NCBI RefSeq assembly: GCF_949987515.2
Contig: NC_082694.2
Coordinates: 61,254,080 to 61,318,079 of the forward strand
Direction: 5' to 3'
Source: Delphinus delphis
Taxonomy: Eukaryota; Chordata; Mammalia; Artiodactyla; Delphinidae
DNA length: 64,000 nt
Every line of letters starts with the position of its first letter. The first letter of the stretch is position 1. A model generated the notes under the pieces. It made no database searches. It was not told the origin of the DNA and saw only the letters and a list, made by a program, of their open reading frames with translations. Positions 57,011 through 64,000 of the stretch are shown here, in pieces. The position numbers were made by a program, and so were the translations under genes.

Positions 57011-58179
57011 GATAGATGTTATTATTTTTTTTTAACTTTATGGCTCTGATTGAAAAATACTCCTCTCCGGTTTCAGGCAAACATATCTTAAGGAAAAAAG
57101 ATGCAGACTGGTCTTTATTAGATTTACATGTTTTATAGGCCTTTGTAGAACATAAATGTATTTGCTCATGCAGGTTTTCTGTTCCCTTGTTACCAACGTG
57201 AATGGTTTGAGGGAATATAAGATCCTTGAAATTGAATAAAATTATATAATTTTTAAAAGGCAGTGAGGAGTGATTGCTGGTCTATAGAGATTAAGAATTT
57301 ACAAGTACAAGACTCTTATTCTCTAGCTCTCTGATGAAATGAATCTGTTTTTGTATTTCTGATCTTTGCATGAAACAAAAACCCTGAAGTTACAGTGACT
57401 CATAAATAACTGTAGTGAAGCATTAAGTCCATGACCTAGCTGGTTGCAGGTTGTCAATAGATGTGATGGAGCGTTAAGGACCTCTTGACAACAGCTGTGC
57501 TGGTGCTAGAGGCCCTACCCTGCAGAACAGAATGCTACCTCTGTGGGTGGGAACCATTGCCTGCCTCTCCGCTATGGGCACCAGAACTTTAGGAGCAAAT
57601 CTGAGGCTTTAGCGAGATATACCTTTCCCCAAATGGTCATGAATGTAGGTAAGTCAGAGAGCATCGCAGACACACAATTGCTGATGAAGGGCAGGCTTTC
57701 CAGCCAAGGATATTATTGGCCCTTAGTTGTTCTAACCTCAGCTTCCTGAGTTGACCTTATTTGAAAATAGAACGGGTTATTCAGATGCTCAGGAAGAGTC
57801 ACTATTTAATGTAATGGAATTTGTGAATTCGTTTTTACCTCTCTGGGGGCAGGGGCCTTTGGGTTTGTGTTGGGCAGTCTTTGACCTTGGGCCACATGCT
57901 GCCTGCCCTACCCTTGTCGTAGGGCCCAGGATCTAATTTCAGAGTCAAAGATCGGAATGCTGCTTCCATTTTGCTGCTTCCTAAATAGACCCAGATAACA
58001 ACATTGTAATGGCTAAAATAAGAAGTCTTATTTTTCTCATGTGTACTCTAGTTTTCAATACAGCAGATAATCTAAACTATAATATTATACATTCTCCATA
58101 CAACTAAATAAAACTATTTTTATTTAGAATGAAAAAATAGTGTAAGCAGCTTACATTATTATCCCTGAGTTTAATATTT
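57011..58179. other. Single-copy DNA, nothing recognised
   Basis: Moderate GC at 57450-57950. Frames of about 60 codons at 57543-57749 and 57751-57936 have no recognisable domain. A splice-donor-like 'ggtaagt' lies at 57648, but no exon is supported. Confidence 0.4.
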
Positions 58180-58345
58180 TTTGCTTTTCTTTCTTTTTCC
58201 CTTTCCTTCTCTCTTTCCTCCCTCCCTCTCTCTTTCCCTCCTTCCTTCCCTCCCTCCCTTTTCTTTCCTCCCCCCTTCCTCCGTTCCTCCTTTGCTCCCT
58301 TCCTCTCTCTCTCTCCACACTCCCCTTGTCTCTGACCCCCTCTCT
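58180..58345. repeat. Polypyrimidine (CTTT/CCTT/CCCT)n tract
   Basis: About 165 bases almost entirely of C and T on the plus strand, with only isolated purines, made of irregular CTTTC, CCCT and CTCT units. Confidence 0.9.
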
Positions 58346-58374
58346 TTAGACATCAATTAAGTCCGTTTGGAGTA

Positions 58375-58590
58375 GAGGTCTCCAGTTTGAACTCTAGAGT
58401 CAGACAATCCCAGCTGGGCTCTCACTAGCCATGTAACTCTGGGATACCTCTTACCCCCTCAGTGCATCTTTTGTTCTGTTATAAAGATGATAATAGTGTA
58501 TCTCTTCATGTTGCTGTGATGATCACATGAGATGATTTGTGCCTGGCCTATAGTAAGTACTTGATAAATATTAGCTACTGTATATTATGA
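58375..58590 (+). repeat. MIR SINE, sense
   Basis: 'agtcagacaatcccagctgg', 'agccatgtaactctggga', 'cacatgagatgatttgtgcc' and 'gtacttgataaatattagc' are in the expected order. Confidence 0.75.
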
Positions 58591-58930
58591 ATATGCTGCA
58601 TAAGTAACAAAAAGAACATTGATTTTAAGTAAGAAAAAAAGGAAGAAGCTCATAAGAGCAGCCAAAAAGCTAAATATGATGGCAAACCTATTGGAAGAGA
58701 TCTTGAAACTTTACTAATTAAATACTCAGGAAAGAAGCAAAAAGTAGGAAAAATATATAATTTTAGTCTCTGAAACAACAAGAATAAGATTGTTGCATTA
58801 GATGAACAAAAGTTAGTTCAGGCCATAAGCCACAACAAGGGACTTTTCCTAGTCATGAGCAGCATTTGTACTGGTAAGACGGGTTCAGGAGATTACATTT
58901 CTTTGAAGTATATTGGAGATCAGAAAAATT
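58591..58930. other. Single-copy DNA, nothing recognised
   Basis: Nothing was recognised. Confidence 0.35.
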
Positions 58931-59090
58931 TTGAGCTTACGAATCACCTGGCCCAACACAATCATTTTATAGGTGGATAGACTAAGGTTCCAGGAGGTTA
59001 AGCACTTTCCCTAATGTTACACATCTTCTGATGGCAGAGCTGGACTGGAACATGAGTGTCCTGATTGGAGCCCAGGGTGCCATTCTACTG
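58931..59090 (-). repeat. MIR/L3-like ancient repeat, antisense
   Basis: 'acctggcccaacacaatc', 'aggtggatagactaaggttc' and 'atggcagagctggactgg' are in antisense MIR/L3 order. Confidence 0.55.
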
Positions 59091-60147
59091 GAGCACACAG
59101 CTTTCACAATGTGACAAGATCAAAAAGCCCAGAGAACTTTCATGCTTTAGTGAGAATAACTTTGCATTCACAGCAGGGATTATTTTTCACCCCTGGAATT
59201 CAAAGCATCTGAAAACAGATATCATTATCTCAGTTTTACAAATGGAAAACATAGGAATCAAGAGAGGTTCTCGGTTGAATGGCTTTGTTGCCCAGCTTCA
59301 GGCTCCATAAAAGCACCCCTCATGCCCATGCAGGCTGGTGTGTGAACCTGCTGCAGGTACCTGCCCCTGATTCTGGGACACCTTCCGGCTTGCTTCCATC
59401 GCGCACTTCCGTATTCCTTCATCACTGTCTCCTCCCAAGTAAATGTAAGATGCCCAAAGGAGGAGTATGTATTTTGTTGTTGTTCATAGACAAATCCCTA
59501 CCTTCTTGAACAAGTGCCTGGCATTTATTTGACTATCAGTAAATATTTCTCAAATGAATGAAGAAAAAACTTGATTCTCTGGGCTTCTCCATCTGGTTAC
59601 TTGGATTGGCAGATGCATTTGGGCCATGTGTCTAGGCTCTGATTTTGAGACCTCTACTATATGTTGGCCAGTTCCATGTTGGCCAGTTGCAGTCTTGGGT
59701 GAAAGGAGCCTGCCTTTGGACTGCAGCCTGGATTCCAGGACACAACCTGCTAAGCATATTCGTTGCTCCACCCAAGACTAATAAGAAAGAGGGTAAGTAG
59801 AAGATTGGACTTCTGTATTTCAGAAGTATAAAAATGAATCCTCCAAACCCTGTATATTGTGAGAACTCTGATGACGCTTCACTAGGGAAGTCAGTGAAGT
59901 GGGCCCTCTGGGAGAATAGACATAACGCCCATATACATAAACGCAGTGAATCCAAACAGGGCCTCGCTCCGCTGTGCTCATCCAACCCGCCATTATCAAG
60001 GCTAATTCACACTTCAGACTGGGTGCGTGAGGTTTTCTTTAGGCTGAAGCTGCCTTTGATGTTCATTTGAAGCTTACCTCACCAGCAAAAACAGACTACT
60101 TCATCCCTGCTGTCACAAAGAGTTGGACAGCGAAACATCTCTAGGCT
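59091..60147. other. Single-copy DNA, nothing recognised
   Basis: A weak antisense MIR-like stretch may lie at about 59205-59290. Overlapping frames of 73-117 codons at 59550-60070 show no domains. Confidence 0.35.
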
Positions 60148-60163
60148 TTTGCTTCATTTCTTT

Positions 60164-60534
60164 TTTTTTAATTAATTTTTATTGGTGAATAGTTGCTTTA
60201 CAATGTTGCATTAATTTCTGCGGTACAGCAAAGTGAATCAGCTATACGTATATGTATATCCCTTCTTTTTTGGATTTCCTTCCCATTTAGGTCACCACAG
60301 AGCCTTGAGTAAAGTTCCTTGTGCTATACAGCAGGTTCTCATTAGTTATCTATTTTATACATAGTAGTGTATATATGTCAATCCCAATCTCCCAGTTCAT
60401 CCCAATCTCCTTTCCCCCTTGGTGTCCATATGTTTGTTCTCTACGTCTTTGTCTCTATTTCTGCTTTGCAAATAAGTTCATCTGTATCATTTTTCTATAT
60501 TCTACATATGAATGATGTTATACATTTGTTTTTC
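60164..60534 (-). mobile_element. 5'-truncated L1 3' end, antisense, with 16-base TSD
   Basis: 'tttttattggtgaatagttg' to 'gttcatctgtatcatttttc' is L1 3' UTR in antisense, continuing a little into ORF2-end text. Flanks 'tttgcttcatttcttt' at 60148-60163 and 60535-60550 are identical. Fully resolved insertion. Confidence 0.95.
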
Positions 60535-60550
60535 TTTGCTTCATTTCTTT

Positions 60551-62699
60551 AAGCAAAACAGTGTCAGTCTCCCTGGTGAAGCAGACCTCCAGTCAACAAC
60601 CTATATGTGTGAACAGAAAACATTCCACAAAGCCTGCCTTATACAGGACTGCTACATCTCCTGACTCCCAGATGTTGTCTGTAAGGTTTTATAGAACCCT
60701 CAGTGGGGTCTGCAAGTTTGCTGCCTTCACTGATGCGGTCACCTTTCCAGATGGTACGTTTGCCCTCCCAGGCTCCCAACACCCACCATTTCTGATATTT
60801 CACACCACTTTAGGAGTCATGCCAAAGATAGACTGGGTGTGACCTCCTCTGATACATGCCATGGGAAGATGATCAAGTTATAAGGTCCCCTGGATGTTGG
60901 CAAATACGTTGTTCATGATGAAACCCCTAGAGTGGCTATTGCATTTTCATTTCTCATCCATCAAGAACAACTGTATCATCAAATACAACTGAACTGGGTT
61001 GGTCAAGATCTGCAAAGTGACCACCTGCAAGCAAGGACAATCCACATTGGTCACACACAGCTGACTAATGGCAACACGCTTCTTTTGGGGAAAAGGATGG
61101 ACAAGCCATCCAATGAGTCGTCAAGATGGGCAAGCACTTCCAGGCCATGGGAATGTTTTCAGTGACCTCTGCTTCAGCCCTAGTTGTTCCTATCTTTATG
61201 CTGTCATGTGATCAGCAATAAGACATGGGGGTTAGAAGGAAAGATTATGATAAGTAATTGAGATAAGAAACAAACAGCATCTGCAACACAGGCTACTCCA
61301 TGCACATACTTGACCAGGTCTTCTGATGGCCAAACTCTACTTGTTGCTACGCAGGTAACCTGTGATACCACATTGGCAGACCAGGTAAAACCCTTTCTCA
61401 TCAAACCTTTAAAAATAAAGATCTTAATAACCCCTAGAAAAGATGTAAAGATGGGAGACTCCCTTCTCCTATAAGCAATCCTTGACGCTGTGCAGCCTTA
61501 AAGCCAACTGAAATAGGTGTGGGCAGTTCTGTGTTACCATAACACCTATTGATTGAAGAAAACTGTTCTGTGGCCTTGGAATGTTGGGTTGGCCTTTGTG
61601 AGGGACATGGTCATTATCAGAGAAGGAAGCAGAGGGGGGTTTTGTGGCTTTGGTGAGGTTCCATCTAGTTCTGTACCTGTTTCCCTGGTGAACCATTCTG
61701 CCCTATGTTTGTTAGGAAGCTGAAGTGGGTGGGCCGCTGATGGGTCTTTAAAGACAAGACCAATATGACTCTCCCTTCTTCTGCCTTGCCTCCATGACAG
61801 TACCAAAAGTTCAGATTATTCCACAGGTCATCAGGCTGTAGGTTTAGGAAAGGAAGTCAAGAAATGTTTTGCAAATAGCTTATTATCAGAGGAAATGTCA
61901 GCTGAGTCAGGGGCATTGTTCCTCAAATGTACCCGGGTGTTGAAGGATTTAATTGGGGTGAATAGTTGAAGCAGGACAAAGATGGTTTTTCCTTGGGGAC
62001 CCATGTACTCAGTAAAAAGGCCAAAACAGAAATGCTTATGCAATGACTTTCTTCCTAAAAATTCAGAACACTTCAAAAATTCCCACTAATTGTATTCTCA
62101 CCACAACTCTGAAGGCTAGTACAGTTATCATGCAAATATGTTTTTAGGGCAGTTAAATGTGTTCCCGTAATTCCTTTTATAGCCATGCATATTCATTAGG
62201 AACGCTGAAAATGTATTAAGTAATCACCAAATATTTTCAAGGGCTGCAAATGCAAACTTTGTGCTGGGAGAGGAGAGTATTTAGAGATACTCTGAGAACT
62301 TAAAGAATGGTCAGCTCATTAAGTCTTCCGGCAACATATATTTCAATTTCAACACTTAAGCTCTGGATATTTTCACTTGTTTTGTCTTGAATGGAGAAAT
62401 TTGATTTTAAAGTCTTTTCTTAGAGTGGGTTTGCATCTTTCCATCATTTCTGCTTTATGAAAGTAGATGCTATGTTATTTGGTATGTAGATATTTATAAC
62501 TGTTGCATCTTCATCATAACTTGGAATCTTTAACATTATAAAGAAGCAGTATCCAACAGAACTTTCTGTGATGATGGAAGTGGCTTCTGCACTGTATAAA
62601 TTAATGAACTAAAAGATTCATTTCCTCGGTCACATTACCTGCATTTCAAATAGCTACATGTGTTGCTCATGGCTACTGAAATGGACAGCAGGGTTATAT
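60551..62699. other. Single-copy DNA, no recognised repeat or exon
   Basis: About 2.1 kb. Two frames of 93 and 77 codons (60561-60842, 60932-61165) and three minus-strand frames (61469-62076) have a compositionally protein-like look, but no family could be recognised, and stops separate the minus-strand pieces. This may be old retroelement or retrocopy remains, or chance. Confidence 0.35.
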
Positions 62700-62895
62700 A
62701 GTATCTTCTTTGTCTTGCTTAATACATTTTTGACTTGAATTCTACCTTGTCTGATATCAAAGCCTTAATCCCTGCTTTTTTTCGTTTGCTTTTGACTAGC
62801 ACTACTTTGCATAACCTTTTATTTCTAACCTTTCTAAATCACTTTTGTTTTAGGCAAGTCTCTTGTATACAGCATAGAGTTGAATTCTGCTTTTA
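62700..62895 (-). repeat. Old L1 ORF2 (endonuclease-side) fragment, antisense
   Basis: 'ttctaccttgtctgatatc' and 'caagtctcttgtatacagc' match, in antisense, the conserved L1 ORF2 region also seen near 33720 and 34110 in the full-length copy. Confidence 0.7.
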
Positions 62896-63214
62896 TCTTA
62901 GGTTAGTTAAGATTTATCTATATAACATCTGTGTTTGATCTCATTTCTTTCATTTAAAAATACATATTGTAAATACTAACAGTCCCCTCTCTCCTTGGTT
63001 TCACACTCTGAGCAAAATAAAATTAGCTTGCACACTCTCCCATCTCTTCATTGCTTTCCAATTTTAGTCAGTAATATTCTCTTTTTTAGTGTTTCTCTTT
63101 GTACTTTTAGGTGTCTACAGTTCTGTTTGTTAGCATTAAATGATACCCTATGACCCCCTCTTACTGCTCAGGATGCAATTAATGTTATTCTACTTGCCCT
63201 ATTCTCTCCCCCCT
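62896..63214. other. AT-rich sequence between two L1 fragments
   Basis: Probably more degraded L1, but it has no block I can align by eye. Confidence 0.35.
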
Positions 63215-64000
63215 TTTTTCCTCCAAAATTTTATTGTGAAAATTTCCAAACTTAGAGTGAAGTTGAAAGATTTTTACAGTGAACACCCATATGCCCACTA
63301 CCCAGATGCTGTAATTAACATATTACTATATTGGCTTTATCAATATGTGTCCATCTAGCTATTGGTCAATCCATCTCATTTTTTGATGCACTTCAAATTA
63401 AACTGCAGATATTAATACATTTACTCTTAAATACCTCAGCATATATATCATTAACTAGATTTTAATATTTATTTAAAGTATTTTTCTTTTGGTGTAAAAT
63501 TTGTATGCTGTAAAGCACCCAAATCTTAAGTATACCTTTGCTAGTTTTGAAAATTCCATGCACCTGTGTAACCCAACCCACCCCCACCCCCACCCCCCCC
63601 ACCCCCCCCACCCCCCCCCACCCCCAGCCCCAACAAGATATAAAAGGTTACCATTGCCCCTGCAAAATTTCCCTGGGGCTCCTTCCCAGTCAATCCCCAC
63701 TCCCCTCCCAGAGGCAGACTTCTGATTTTTTTCCACCATAAATTACTTTCACCAGTTTAAAAACTTCACAGAAATAGAAGCACACAGTATGTACTCATTG
63801 AGTAAGAGTTCTTTCACTCAGACGTTCATTTCATTCAGACACAAAGACATTCATAACGTCTTTGAGACACATCCATGCAGTTGCTTGTATCAGTGATTTA
63901 GTCCTATTTATTGCTCAGTAGTATTTCATTGTAAGAACATATGGCAGTTTGTTGTATATTCTCTTATTAACACACACTTTGTTTCCAGTTTGGGGCTATT
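63215..64000 (-). repeat. Old L1 (L1M class) 3' UTR, antisense, running off the window
   Basis: 'ttttattgtgaaaatttcc', 'gaacacccatatgcccacta', 'taaatacctcagcatatat' and later 'ctttcactcagacgttcat' and 'gtagtatttcattgtaag' are antisense L1M 3' UTR text. A C-rich tract has expanded inside it. Confidence 0.75.
63572..63632 (-). repeat. (CCCCCA)n-like tract; G-rich on the minus strand
   Basis: About 60 bases of four-to-nine C runs separated by single A (acccccccc-type units), so the minus strand has at least eight G runs. Strong potential for G-quadruplex (minus) and i-motif (plus). Confidence 0.93.

Noticed and set aside
57640..57660. 'ggtaagt' splice-donor match as an exon end
   Set aside because: A single consensus match without an acceptor, conserved frame or known protein is not enough.
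63501..63741. Proline/glycine-rich frames across the C-rich tract
   Set aside because: They are translations of a simple C-rich repeat inside an L1 3' UTR.

Overview
The window is mammalian nuclear DNA, almost certainly from a cetacean or a very close relative. The evidence is about 21 tRNA-derived SINEs of the CHR type, in a long form (A-rich tail after roughly 330 bases) and a short form (ending just after a conserved gaggcccgcgtaccgc block), together with whale-type L1 3' ends. Ruminant BovB/Bov-tA, pig PRE1, primate Alu and carnivore SINEs were not seen. Family names are from memory of consensus sequences, because no search could be run.

I see no intact host protein-coding gene, no rRNA, no functional tRNA and no CRISPR array. 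The region reads as an intergenic or intronic stretch. It is built from ancient mammalian repeats (MIR, L2, old L1, hAT, Tigger), invaded later by a mariner, younger L1 copies and CHR SINEs. Many insertions keep target-site duplications (TSDs), so their order of arrival can be read.

Layout: 1-11.6 kb, mostly single-copy DNA with MIR/L2 fragments, one inverted pair of long CHR SINEs and an L1 5'-region remnant. 11.6-15.5 kb, an L1 3' part with a SINE inside a SINE, then two old unassigned repeats and an L2. 15.5-18.6 kb, mainly single-copy. 18.6-22.5 kb, a cluster of three DNA transposons, one of them a mariner with a broken transposase gene. 22.5-26.3 kb, a possible conserved non-coding element, an L1 3' end and an L2. 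26.3-28.4 kb, an old L1 with a younger L1 inside it. 29.47-36.20 kb, an essentially full-length but dead antisense L1 with a 14-base TSD, broken ORF1 and ORF2, two SINE insertions and one L1 insertion. 36.2-45 kb, stacked L1, L2 and SINE fragments. 45-49 kb, mostly single-copy with two SINEs. 49-53.9 kb, L1 in L2, SINEs, a hAT element and an L2. 54-57 kb, L1 fragments, a probable retrocopied 3' UTR and SINEs. 57-64 kb, single-copy DNA with a polypyrimidine tract, an L1 3' end, and an old L1 with a striking C-rich tract at the right edge.

No new multi-gene biological system is visible. The most interesting signals are structural: template-switch-like perfect inverted repeats inside two L1 copies, SINEs carrying short extra sequence between two poly(A) runs, an L1 insertion with no visible TSD, two SINEs stacked on one target site, and two AT-rich homeobox-site-rich blocks that look like enhancer candidates.
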